DNA of 19,446 nucleotides from Halanaerobium sp964649895 (GTDB taxonomy: Bacteria; Bacillota; Halanaerobiia; Halanaerobiales; Halanaerobiaceae). Position numbers and translations under genes: made by a program. Positions within the stretch are counted from its first letter, which is position 1; every line of letters starts with the position of its first letter. The notes under the pieces were generated by a model. The model was not told where the DNA came from. It searched no databases and saw only the letters and a list, made by a program, of their open reading frames with translations. The stretch spans positions 1 through 19,446 of the forward strand of contig CAZYRX010000041.1 of NCBI GenBank assembly GCA_964649895.1, given 5' to 3'. This document shows positions 7,315 through 16,300 of this stretch, in pieces.

Positions 7315-8349
7315 ATGAAAAAAACTTTAACTATCTTATTACTACTAGTAATGATTTCAGCTGTTGTTATGTCAAGTGCCGCTTTAGCCAAGGAGACTTT
7401 GGTGATCTCGACCTGGGGTTATAATGAAGATTTACTTCGCAAAAACCTCTATGATCCTTTTGAAGAAAAATTTGATTGTGAAATTCAACTTGAGGTAGGA
7501 AACAATTCAACTCGTTTGAATAAAGTTAAAATGCGCGGCGGTTCTCAGGTGGATGTAATTTATCTTGCAGAATCATTTGCTTTAGATGCAATTGATGCAG
7601 GAATAATTGCTGAGGTAAATAGAGATAACATTCCAAATATCGCAAATCTATATCCTTTTGCTAAAGCACCACATGGTGAAGAATATGGACCAGCCTATAC
7701 ATTGATTCGCCTCGGTGTAATTTATGACTCTAATGAAATTTCAGAAATGAGTTCCTGGTATGATTTCTGGCGTGATGATCTGGAAAACATGGTTTCTATT
7801 CCTGATTTCAATACTACTTCTGGCCCGGCAATGCTGATTATGGCAGCTAGAAAAGCTGGAACAACTTTAGAAGAAAATCCTGATAAAGCATTTGCTGAAC
7901 TAGAAAAATTGAAGCCAAATGTAGTTAAAAACTATGCACGCTCATCAGAATTAGCAAATATGTTTGCTCAAGGTGAAGCTGCAGCAGCACCTGCTATGGA
8001 CTTTGCATATTTTAGAGTGAAAGATGCTGTTGATGGAGCAGTCTGGTTAGACCCTGAAGAAGGTTCATTTGCTAACTTTAACACTTTGAATGTTGTTAAA
8101 AATAGTGATAATAAAGAACTAGCTGAAAAGTTTATAAACTATGCAATTAGTGAAGAAGTACAGATGAAAATGGCTTTAGATAAGGTTGAATCTCCTCTGA
8201 ATATGAATGTTGAGTTAACTGAAGAAGAGGCAGAAGGCCTTACTTATGGCTCAGAAGTGATTAACAGCTTAAATACAATCAACTGGCAGTATATCAATGC
8301 CAATAAGGCAGAATTGATGGACCGCTGGAACAGATTATTTGCTAACTAA
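7315..8349 (+). CDS. Periplasmic ABC solute-binding protein, PotD/AfuA-like
   Basis: A 344-residue extracytoplasmic binding protein. It has a classical signal peptide (MKKTLTILLLLVM ... AALA, cleaved before KETLVIS) and no Cys at the cleavage site. It is therefore secreted as a soluble protein rather than a lipoprotein, which fits a cell with a periplasm. The mature part starts with the STWGYNEDLL strand and DVIYLAESF loop of the PotD/AfuA class. A C-terminal helix region, AEKFINYAISEEVQ, is typical of the same class. ATG 7315 lies one base after the ATPase stop; AAGGAGG at 7296-7302 is 12 bases away, longer than for its neighbours. The two downstream purine-catabolic genes make a purine ligand the leading guess, but ligand-binding residues cannot be assigned by eye. 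Confidence 0.9.
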   Translation: MKKTLTILLLLVMISAVVMSSAALAKETLVISTWGYNEDLLRKNLYDPFEEKFDCEIQLEVGNNSTRLNKVKMRGGSQVDVIYLAESFALDAIDAGIIAEVNRDNIPNIANLYPFAKAPHGEEYGPAYTLIRLGVIYDSNEISEMSSWYDFWRDDLENMVSIPDFNTTSGPAMLIMAARKAGTTLEENPDKAFAELEKLKPNVVKNYARSSELANMFAQGEAAAAPAMDFAYFRVKDAVDGAVWLDPEEGSFANFNTLNVVKNSDNKELAEKFINYAISEEVQMKMALDKVESPLNMNVELTEEEAEGLTYGSEVINSLNTINWQYINANKAELMDRWNRLFAN

Positions 8350-8411
8350 GCTTCTCTATAAGAATTAAATTTTACTGATTATAGAAATATAGATTCAAAG
8401 GAGGATTCAAG

Positions 8412-10130
8412 GTGGAAGAGGTAGATATTTTATTTAAAAACTGTAAAGTCTATAATAGCTTTTTCAAGAAGTTTTATGAAGCTCATCTTGCTATAAAAGG
8501 TGATAAAATAATTTATACAGGTCAGGCTAGGCCAAAAATTATTAAAGCTAAAAAAGAGATTGATCTTGGAGGCAGATATGTAGTACCTGGTTTAATTGAT
8601 ATTCACATGCACATAGAAAGTTCTATGGCTGCTCCTGTGCAATTTGCAGATGAATTAATAAAACATGGGTTAACAACTATTGTTTCAGAGCCCCATGAGA
8701 TAGCGAATACTTCTGGTATTGAGGGAATAAAAGCTATGATCAGAGCTGGAGAAAAAGCAGCTGTAGATATTTTTTATGGTATACCGAGTTCAGTCCCTTC
8801 CACCTCCTCTAAATTTGAAACAACAGGCGGCATTATTTCTAGCAAGGAAGTCAGCCAGCTCTTAACAGAAGAAAAGGTGATCTGCTTGGGAGAAGTAATG
8901 AATAATAATGGTGTTTTAAGTGGAAATAAAGACCTGGAAATAAATAAAATTTTGGATTATTTAGATGAGAATGAAAAAGATATGATAAGAGAAGGTCATA
9001 TTCCTTCACTTACCGGTGAAGAGTTAGCTCTTTTTGTAAGTAGAGGTATTGATTCCGATCACTGTCTACAGTCTTTGAAAAGATTGGAAGACAGGATTTA
9101 TAATGGGGTATTTGTGGAAATTCAGGAGAAGTCTCTAAAAAAGGAGATTATTGATTATATAAAAGATAATGATTTATTCAGCCGAACTGCACTTGTAACT
9201 GATGACGTGATGGCTGATACACTTGTTGAAAAAGGACACCTCGATCATGTTTTGCGGAAGATTGTTAAGCTGGGAGTTAGTATTGAAAATGCAATTTATA
9301 TGGCAACTTATACACCGGCTCAGCGGATGCGATTATATGATCGCGGCGTACTTGCACCAAATAAGAAGGCTGATTTTATTGTATTGAGCAGTCTCGAAGA
9401 TTTTGTGATTGATGAGGTATATAATTCGGGCAAAAAAGTTTATTCAGCAGCAGAAGATCAGAAAGTAGATGAATATCAGCGCTCTTTTCCGAAGCATTTT
9501 TATAATTCTATTAAACTCGATAAGCTTGAGGAAGAGATGCTCAAGATTTTTTACAATGGAGAAAAAGAGTTGGTTAACTGCAGATTAATTGAGGTTAAAA
9601 ATGATACTACATATACTGAAGAAAAAATTGTTGAGCTGAAAAACAAGGATGGAGAGCTGGATTGGGAAAACAGTCCATATAATCTTGCAGCTGTGTTTTC
9701 TAGATATGGGAATAATAATGCTGCAAGGGGATTGATCGGAGGAAGTACAATTAAAAGGGGTGCTGCTGCTTCAAGTTATGCTCATGACCACCATAATCTT
9801 TATTTAGCTGCAGCAAATATTGAAGATGGGCTGATCGCTGCAAACTGGGTTATTGAAAATCAGGGAGGTTATTGTGTAGTTGAAGATGGAGAAATAATAG
9901 CTTCGGCTGAGCTTCCGATAGCAGGAATACTAACTGAAAAATCCATGCCAGAATTCTCTCAAGATATTGCTCAGATTAGAGAAGCATTAATAGAGTTAGG
10001 ATATGATCACTATAATCCGATTATGTCTTTCAGTACAAATACTCTACCAGTAAGTCCAGCTCTAAAGATTACAGATAAGGGATTAATCGATGTTAATGAG
10101 ATGAAAATAGTTGATTTAATAATTGAATAA
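8412..10130 (+). CDS. ade: Adenine deaminase (divergent member)
   Basis: A 572-residue amidohydrolase that would convert adenine to hypoxanthine and ammonia using a bound metal pair. The length is normal for the family. Landmarks are PGLIDIHMHIES with metal ligands H65 and H67, SEPHEIAN, the E161 loop GEVMN, GHIPSLTGEEL, GIDSDHCLQ, and the VTDDVMADTL loop (D264/D265). The C-terminal adenine-deaminase domain includes AHDHHN and ends with SPALKITDKGLIDV. Compared with the usual family text, GHAP reads GHIP and SDHE reads SDHC (C218), so activity or substrate range may differ. The GTG start has AAAGGAGG seven bases upstream. It lies 62 bases after the binding-protein gene with no intervening terminator, so it belongs to the same operon. 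Confidence is high for the family, lower for adenine as the true substrate. Confidence 0.85.
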   Translation: MEEVDILFKNCKVYNSFFKKFYEAHLAIKGDKIIYTGQARPKIIKAKKEIDLGGRYVVPGLIDIHMHIESSMAAPVQFADELIKHGLTTIVSEPHEIANTSGIEGIKAMIRAGEKAAVDIFYGIPSSVPSTSSKFETTGGIISSKEVSQLLTEEKVICLGEVMNNNGVLSGNKDLEINKILDYLDENEKDMIREGHIPSLTGEELALFVSRGIDSDHCLQSLKRLEDRIYNGVFVEIQEKSLKKEIIDYIKDNDLFSRTALVTDDVMADTLVEKGHLDHVLRKIVKLGVSIENAIYMATYTPAQRMRLYDRGVLAPNKKADFIVLSSLEDFVIDEVYNSGKKVYSAAEDQKVDEYQRSFPKHFYNSIKLDKLEEEMLKIFYNGEKELVNCRLIEVKNDTTYTEEKIVELKNKDGELDWENSPYNLAAVFSRYGNNNAARGLIGGSTIKRGAAASSYAHDHHNLYLAAANIEDGLIAANWVIENQGGYCVVEDGEIIASAELPIAGILTEKSMPEFSQDIAQIREALIELGYDHYNPIMSFSTNTLPVSPALKITDKGLIDVNEMKIVDLIIE

Positions 10131-10157
10131 GTGATAAATTCAAGGAGGTTCAGTTAA

Positions 10158-10901
10158 GTGGTTTATGATGATAGTTTGCAAAAACATATTAGATGTAAAA
10201 AAGGTGATATAGCAAAATATGTACTTATACCTGGAGATCCAGGAAGAGCTAAAAGAATTGCTGATCGTTTTGATAGTGCAGAAAAAATGGCTGTCAATAG
10301 AGAATATACAGTATATACTGGAGAAAAAGCTGGTGTTAGGTTAAGTGTTTGTTCAACAGGTATTGGTGGACCATCTGCTGCAATTGCAGTTGAGGAGCTG
10401 GCAAAGCTTGGTGCTGATACATTTATTAGGGTAGGTTCAGCAGGGGGACGAAGCAAAGATATGCCTGTTGGCAGTGTAGCTGTTGTTAATTCTGCTTATC
10501 GAGGTGATGGTACTTCTTTTGAATATCTACCTGCAAATTATCCTGCAGTTGCTGATCACCAAATTACAGCTGCTCTGATAAATGCTGCAGAAGAACTAAA
10601 GCAGAAAGTTTATGTAGGTGGCAGTTATACCCGTGATGCCTACTATATGCAGAACAAAGAACTGAATGAAGAGCTTTTAAATACACAGATGATTGTTTCC
10701 GAAATGGAGTGTTCAGCTTGTTTTATAGTTGGTGCTAAGCGGAATTTGAGAGTTGGAGCTATAGTTGGTACTGATTCTAATATAATAAAAAAAGAACAAT
10801 TTGATCTCGAAAAAAAGGATAAACTTTTTAAGGAAGCTGAAGCAAAAGCAATTGATATAGCAATAGAAGCAGTACTTAATTTAGCGGCAAAAGAAAAATA
10901 A
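10158..10901 (+). CDS. Nucleoside phosphorylase (PNP/UDP family 1)
   Basis: A 247-residue phosphorolytic enzyme that splits a nucleoside with phosphate into base and ribose-1-phosphate. Family signatures are the phosphate loop IPGDPGR (residues 24-30), STGIGGPSAAIAVEEL, RVGSAG (91-96), and the ribose-binding SEMEC with E184. At the base-recognition position it reads GTDSN with D206, which resembles the catalytic Asp of DeoD-type purine enzymes more than uridine phosphorylases. That fits its place directly behind adenine deaminase, but the N-terminal text is equally uridine-phosphorylase-like, so base specificity is an inference. The GTG start has AAGGAGG nine bases upstream. It is the last gene before a strong terminator, closing the transporter operon. 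Confidence 0.87.
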   Translation: MVYDDSLQKHIRCKKGDIAKYVLIPGDPGRAKRIADRFDSAEKMAVNREYTVYTGEKAGVRLSVCSTGIGGPSAAIAVEELAKLGADTFIRVGSAGGRSKDMPVGSVAVVNSAYRGDGTSFEYLPANYPAVADHQITAALINAAEELKQKVYVGGSYTRDAYYMQNKELNEELLNTQMIVSEMECSACFIVGAKRNLRVGAIVGTDSNIIKKEQFDLEKKDKLFKEAEAKAIDIAIEAVLNLAAKEK

Positions 10902-10929
10902 TTTATTTTAAAAATATATATATTTCAAC

Positions 10930-10987
10930 AAGTGCTTTAAATTCTCTTTTTAAATTTTTGAGAGAATTTATGGCACTTTTTTTATTT
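10930..10987 (+). terminator. Strong intrinsic terminator of the ABC/purine operon
   Basis: AAGTGC (10930-10935) and AAATTCTCT pair with AGAGAATTT and GCACTT (10973-10978), giving a long stem with a small interior mismatch. It is followed by a T-rich tail (TTTTTTT-A-TTTTT). It lies 29 bases after the phosphorylase stop. Confidence 0.85.
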
Positions 10988-11072
10988 TTCAGCTGTTTTT
11001 AGGCTGATTTGGGGCAATTTTTTAGATTGCTTTTAGATTATTATGATAATATATATTTAGATATTCTTACAG

Positions 11073-11101
11073 TAGATATAATTATATCCAATTTATATCT
11101 A
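11073..11101. promoter_or_regulatory. Dyad over a -10-like site before the receiver gene
   Basis: TAGATATAA (11073-11081) and TTATATCTA (11093-11101) are perfect inverted repeats 11 bases apart. The left arm contains the start of a TATAAT (11077-11082). No -35 near consensus is seen at 17 bases. This may be the operator/promoter region of the receiver-TPS operon. The base composition is nearly all A/T, so a chance dyad is possible. Confidence 0.35.
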
Positions 11102-11124
11102 ATTATCTTTTGATTTTCGAAACT

Positions 11125-11129
11125 GGAGG
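11125..11129 (+). promoter_or_regulatory. Ribosome binding site that points to an ATT start codon
   Basis: GGAGG ends 8 bases before ATT 11138-11140. The only conventional in-frame start nearby, GTG 11129-11131, overlaps the ribosome binding site itself and has no other site upstream of it. Confidence 0.55.
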
Positions 11130-11137
11130 TGTTTAAT

Positions 11138-11500
11138 ATTAATTTCTACCTAACTCAAGTAGACCCATTAAATAGGGAGAAAGATTCTGCAGTGGACTCT
11201 TTTTTTGATGAGATTCAATATTATTCTAATCCGGATTTATTGAGAAAAGATTTAAAAAACCTTAAGAGCAGTAATTTAATCATCATTGATTACAGCAGCA
11301 AAAGATTTGATCCGATTATTTTTACCAAAAAGATAAAATCATTTTCCAATGATACAGCTGTAATATTAATCATGGGGGATAGAAAAAGAGCTGCTGAAGC
11401 ATATAAAGTGGGAGCAGATGATTATATTATAAAGCCTCTAAATTTAGAGCGTTTACATAAAGCAGTAAAAAATATAAATCACAGGAGGGAACAAACATGA
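11138..11500 (+). CDS. Stand-alone receiver-domain response regulator (atypical)
   Basis: A 120-residue protein made only of a receiver domain, with no output domain. LIIIDYS supplies the probable phosphoacceptor D51, and VGADDYIIKPL supplies the conserved K99-P100 pair. The usual N-terminal acidic pair is reduced to a single D9 (TQVDP). The conserved Thr/Ser after beta-4 is replaced (VILIMGD), so phosphorylation signalling may be weakened or altered. The best start is ATT 11138 by ribosome-binding-site spacing; the conventional reading starts at GTG 11129 and adds three residues. The stop overlaps the next start (ATGA), tying it to the microprotein and probably to the secretion genes. No histidine kinase is in the window. 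A CheY-like protein-protein switch or a phosphate-independent pseudo-receiver are both possible. Confidence 0.75.
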   Translation: MNFYLTQVDPLNREKDSAVDSFFDEIQYYSNPDLLRKDLKNLKSSNLIIIDYSSKRFDPIIFTKKIKSFSNDTAVILIMGDRKRAAEAYKVGADDYIIKPLNLERLHKAVKNINHRREQT

Positions 11501-11625
11501 AGTTTATCAAATACAATTTTCCTTTTTTAATTTTATTAACATTTCTATTAATTTTAGTGATATTATTTAGCACTGTTGAAGATATTCTGGTTGAAGATAA
11601 GGCACAGTTTTACAATACAGCTTAG
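11497..11625 (+). CDS. 42-residue single-span membrane microprotein
   Basis: This short frame codes for MKFIKYNFPF, then a run of about 15 hydrophobic residues (LILLTFLLILVILF), then the acidic tail STVEDILVEDKAQFYNTA. The positive N-terminus and acidic C-terminus fit a single membrane span with the N-terminus inside. Its ATG overlaps the receiver stop as ATGA, and AGGAGG at 11483-11488 is 8 bases upstream, so it is very likely translated and coupled to the receiver. It is 58 bases ahead of the TpsB gene with no terminator between. I know no family for it. It could be an assembly factor, a membrane anchor for the receiver, or a regulator of the TPS system. A failed cleavage region makes a simple secreted peptide less likely. 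Confidence 0.65.
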   Translation: MKFIKYNFPFLILLTFLLILVILFSTVEDILVEDKAQFYNTA

Positions 11626-11683
11626 AAAAAATACATATAATTAAGACTGCTTTTTTCATTAAATAGAGAAAGGGGAATATATT

Positions 11684-13375
11684 ATGAAAAACAAATTTAG
11701 CTATTTTTTATTGATAACAGTTTTTATTTTAGTTTTAATTTCACCTCTCCCGTTCAATCTGCAGGCAGCAGAAGCAGAAATTGATATAGGAGATGTGATC
11801 AAAGAAACAGAACAGCAACCGGCAGTTGAAGCCGAAGAGCCTGACATTCCAGAATTAAAAGAAGAAGAATTACGGGCACCATTAAAAGATCTTGGCGGCA
11901 GAAAAGTATTGGTTGAAGAAATCATAATAACAGGAAATAATGTTTTAAGCACAGAAAAGCTTGAAGGGTTGGTTAATACAGAAGAATACACTGGTAAAAA
12001 GATATCTTTTGTAGAAATGGAGAACGCAGCTTTAGCGATAACCAGATATTACAGGAAAGAAGGATATTTTGTTGCCAGAGCATACATACCTGTTCAGGAG
12101 ATGGAGGACAATACGCTTGAGATTACAGTTATAGAAGGTAATTATGGAGAATTCATTTTGAAGAACAATTCTTTAGTTAGAGATAAAACAGTACAGGCTA
12201 TGCTTGATGCTGTTAAATCAAAAAATATTATTAGTGTTGATACAATAGAAAGAGCAATGCTGATCATAAATGACACACCTGGTGCAGTAGTCACTCAGGC
12301 AGATGTAATGCCGGGTGAAAAAGTTGGCACAAGTGATTTTGCAATTACTGCTTCACCGTCTTCAAGATACAGCGGTTATCTGCTGGCAGATAATTACGGC
12401 AGTGATTATACTGGTGAAGATCGGCTTACAGCAGCTTTGAATATTAATTCTCCATTCACACTTGGAGATAGAATTACTTTGAGGGGGATGCTCACAGATT
12501 ATAGTGGTATAGAAAACTACAGGCTGTCCTATTCACTCCCCATAACTTACAGCGGCTGGAGAACTGAATTTTACTATGCTGATACAGAATATGAACTTGG
12601 CGATATATACTCTGTGCTAAATATTATCGGTGAATCACAGGATCTGGGGGTTAGCTTTAGCTATCCTTCAGTGAGAACAAGACTAAAGAATACAGAATTT
12701 TTTGCTGATTTTAAATACAGGGATTTAGCAGACAGACAGGATGGTACTATTACAGCTGAAAAAGAGATTAAAAAGCTAAATACAGGTTTTGAATATGAGA
12801 AGAATTATAGGTTATTTGATTTTAACAGCCAGAGGCTGTTTAATACAGAATTAACCATGGGAGAACTTAAACGAACACCTGATAACAGTGATTTTGAAGA
12901 CACAGCCGGTATTTACTCAAAAATAAACTTTGAGCTGGCAGAAAATATAGATTTCAACAGCAGGTGGAGCTTAGAGAGCTCACTAAGAGCACAGTATGCT
13001 TTGGGAGATAAAAACTTAGATGGAAGTGAAGACTTTTCTCTGGGAGGAATAACTGGAGTAAAACTTTATCCCTCAGGAGAATTCAGTGCTGAAAATGGCT
13101 ACCTGATAAATTTAGAGCTGATTTACAAATTGCCGAATATCAATCATTACAGCCACAGCCTAAGCATTTTTTATGACAGAGGTTATGCTGACATGGCGGA
13201 TGAAGTTGTAGGTTTTGAAGATAGAACACTTCAGGATCTGGGGCTCGGCTATCATGCAGATTACAAAGACTTTTTTGCGAATATAAGTCTTGCCTACAAA
13301 ATAGATGATGAAGATATTACTTCAGAAGAAGACTATGACAGCAGAGCTTTAATACAGGCAGGTTTTGTATTTTAA
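11684..13375 (+). CDS. TpsB outer-membrane transporter (ShlB/FhaC/HecB family)
   Basis: A 563-residue two-partner secretion pore that carries its TpsA partner across the outer membrane. Order: signal peptide (residues 1-29, ending LQAAEA), an acidic linker, a first POTRA domain (about 74-152, with YYRKEGYFVARAYIP), a second POTRA domain to about 215, then a 16-strand-type beta-barrel beginning near SRYSGYLLADNYG. The conserved loop-6 region is FSLGGITGVKLYPSGE (451-466), where the classical VRGY/VRAYP arginine is replaced by lysine. The protein ends in aromatic QAGFVF, as barrels recognised by the BAM machinery do. ATG follows an AAAGGGGA site. It precedes TpsA by 15 bases in the normal B-A order. 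Length is typical. The Arg-to-Lys change may alter gating but does not by itself imply loss of function. Confidence 0.93.
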   Translation: MKNKFSYFLLITVFILVLISPLPFNLQAAEAEIDIGDVIKETEQQPAVEAEEPDIPELKEEELRAPLKDLGGRKVLVEEIIITGNNVLSTEKLEGLVNTEEYTGKKISFVEMENAALAITRYYRKEGYFVARAYIPVQEMEDNTLEITVIEGNYGEFILKNNSLVRDKTVQAMLDAVKSKNIISVDTIERAMLIINDTPGAVVTQADVMPGEKVGTSDFAITASPSSRYSGYLLADNYGSDYTGEDRLTAALNINSPFTLGDRITLRGMLTDYSGIENYRLSYSLPITYSGWRTEFYYADTEYELGDIYSVLNIIGESQDLGVSFSYPSVRTRLKNTEFFADFKYRDLADRQDGTITAEKEIKKLNTGFEYEKNYRLFDFNSQRLFNTELTMGELKRTPDNSDFEDTAGIYSKINFELAENIDFNSRWSLESSLRAQYALGDKNLDGSEDFSLGGITGVKLYPSGEFSAENGYLINLELIYKLPNINHYSHSLSIFYDRGYADMADEVVGFEDRTLQDLGLGYHADYKDFFANISLAYKIDDEDITSEEDYDSRALIQAGFVF

Positions 13376-13390
13376 TAAAAGGAGGAAACT

Positions 13391-16300
13391 ATGTATAAAA
13401 TAAACAAGTATATCTTATTAACTTTAATTATTTTTCTTAGCCTCGCAATTCTTTCTTCAGCTGTTTATGCTGCACCAGAAGGGGGAGAAGTTATTGCAGG
13501 TGAGGCAGAAATTAAGCAGCAGGATAAAATTACAGACATAAACCAGTCAAGTAAAAAAGCTGCAATTAACTGGCAGGAATTTAATATAGAATCTGATGAG
13601 CTGGTTAATTTTAAGCAGCCAGGTATAGATTCTGTGACATTAAATAGAATTATAGGTGGAGAAAGAAGTATTATTGATGGAGCTTTAAATGCTGATGGTC
13701 AGGTCTGGATATTAAACAGCAGTGGAGTATTATTTGGCAAAAATGCCAGAGTTAACACATCTGGTCTGCTTGCAGCAACAAAAGAGTTGAGTAATCAGGA
13801 TTTTATGGATGGTAATTATAATTTCAGCGGTGATAGTCAGAATTCTGTAATTAACCGTGGAGAAATAGAGATATCTGATGCAGGTTATGCAGCTTTATTT
13901 GCTAAAGAAGCTGTAAATGAAGGAGTAATTAGAGCTAAATTGGGATCAGTTAACCTTAAGGGTGGAAAAGAATTCAGCCTTAATTTGAATGGTAATTCTC
14001 TGGTCAACCTGAGAGTAACAAAAGGAGAATTGGATGCTTTAGTGGAGAATAAAGATGCGATAATAGCTGATGGTGGAGAGGTATATTTAACCACCAATGC
14101 AGCAGATGAAATTCTAGAAGGTGTAGTCAATAATGAAGGTATTGTTGAGGCAAATACAATAGAAGATGTAACAGGAGCAGAACAAGAAGGTAAAATAGAG
14201 ATCATTGCTCATGGTGGAGAAGCAAAAATAAGTGGAAAGCTAGATGCTTCAGCTCCTGAAGCTGGAGATGGTGGTTTTATTGAAACAAGTGGTAAAAAAG
14301 TGAAGATAGAAGCTGAGACTGAAGTTACCACTAAGTCAGAAACAGGTAAAACAGGTGAATGGCTGATTGATCCAACTGACTTTACTATTGAAGATGGTAC
14401 TGGTGATAAAACAGATTCAAGTATTGGTGCTGATACTTTAGAGAGCAATCTTGCAGTTAATAATGTGACCATTGAAACAGCAGCAGAGGGTGATGAAGCT
14501 GGAGATATTAATGTAAATTCTGATCTGAGCTGGGCTACAAATGAACTTACTTTAACAGCCCATAATGATATTAATATAAATGCTGTTATGGATCTAAGTG
14601 GTAGTGCAGGATTAATTATGAACACAGGCAGCGGTAGGCAAGTCCTTGTAGGTATAAATGATGATGCAACTTTTAAAGGTGCTGTTTATTTAGACTCAGA
14701 AGCAGTATTAAATATTAATGGTGAAGATTACACAATCATAACTTCAAATACAGATCTAACTAATATTGATCTATCAGGGAATTATGCTCTTGGAAATGAT
14801 ATAGATATTTCTAATATAAGTGATTGGAGTCCAATTGGTACATGGAATGATTCATTTGCAGGGTCTTTCAATGGTTTAGGTCATAATATAATTGGACTAA
14901 CTATCGATAGTCCTAGTGATTATTACCAAGGATTATTTGGATATACTGGAGAAGAGTCATTAATCAGCAATTTAAGGTTAACTAATGTAGATATTAATGC
15001 ATATTATAGTGTTGGAGCTTTAGTAGGTTATGATAATGGTCAGGTTTATAATTCAATAGCATATTCAGGTAATGTAGAAGCAGCAGGTGATAACATAGGT
15101 GGTTTAGTTGGATTAAATAACAGTGGAGATATAATAAACAGTCGGGCAGGAATAGATATAACTGGGGATGATGATGTAGGAGGGCTAGTAGGATATAATG
15201 ATTCAGGACAAATAGAAAATAGTTATGCAGAAGGAAATGTAACTGGGGATGATAGAATAGGAGGATTAGTAGGAGAAAATGAAGGAAAAATAATTGATAG
15301 TTATGCAGAAGGAAATGTAATTGGATATGATGAAATAGGTGGGTTAGTTGGATATAATGATTCAGGACAAATAGAAAATAGTTATGCTGCTGGAGCTGTA
15401 AAAGGTGATAGTGAGGTAGGTGGATTAGTAGGATATAATTATCATTATGCTGATGATAATGACACAACTGAATATAATATTGTTAACAGTTTTTACAATA
15501 TTAATGAGGTGCAAATAAATAATAGTAATCAAGTTACTCCATTTGGTATTTATGATGAACAATATAATGATTGGAAAGCAAATGATAAAAGTTTATCAGC
15601 AGAAAATTATTTAACACAAGCAGATAATGGAGATTATCTAATTTCTGACCTGCAGGATTTCAAGGATCTGCTGGCTTTTTCCTGGGAAGATAGTTATACA
15701 TTCAAATTAAATACAGATCTAGATTTGTCGGCAAACCCTGGCCTCTATATTCCTGTTTTGCGTTCTGATTTTGATGGTGATTTACATCAAATATCAAATC
15801 TAAGCTTAGATAATGGTAATAACAGTCATATTGGTTTATTTGGCTATGTGCGTGATGCTGATATTTATGATTTGTACACTAAAGATTTTAATGTAAAAGG
15901 TTATGAATATGTTGGTGGATTAGCAGGTAGAATTCATGCGAGCAAAGATCAAAAAGTAGTTATTGAAAATATTCGTTCAGAAAACTCAAATGTTTCTGCT
16001 AATGATGATTACATCGGTGGTATTGCAGGTGAAATTAGAGCTTATGGGGATGGAGAAGGAAGTAATGGCTCTGATTATAGAGCAGATGATACAGATGTAG
16101 GGGTGTTTTTAATACAGAGTTCTGTCAAAAATGGTTCTATAGAGGGATTGAATACTGATACTGACTATATAGGAGGTTTAGTAGGAAGGCTGTCATACAA
16201 CAGCAGAGTAAATAATAAGAACAATTATGTAGGAAGTGTAGTTGGTGGAGAATGGGTTGGAGGTCTAGTAGGGCGTACTTCATATAATTCCAAAGTGAGT

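Noticed and set aside
11609..11641. Separate promoter for TpsB (TTTACA and TATAAT)
   Set aside because: The spacing is 21 bases, too long for a standard promoter, so a shared transcript from upstream is preferred.
15000..15460. CRISPR-like array
   Set aside because: The repeats are coding GLUG units in an open frame, imperfect and without regular unique spacers.
14994..15467. 157-residue minus-strand open frame rich in His and Leu
   Set aside because: It is the antisense of the GLUG repeat region; the repeated low-complexity composition mirrors the sense repeats and there is no ribosome binding site.
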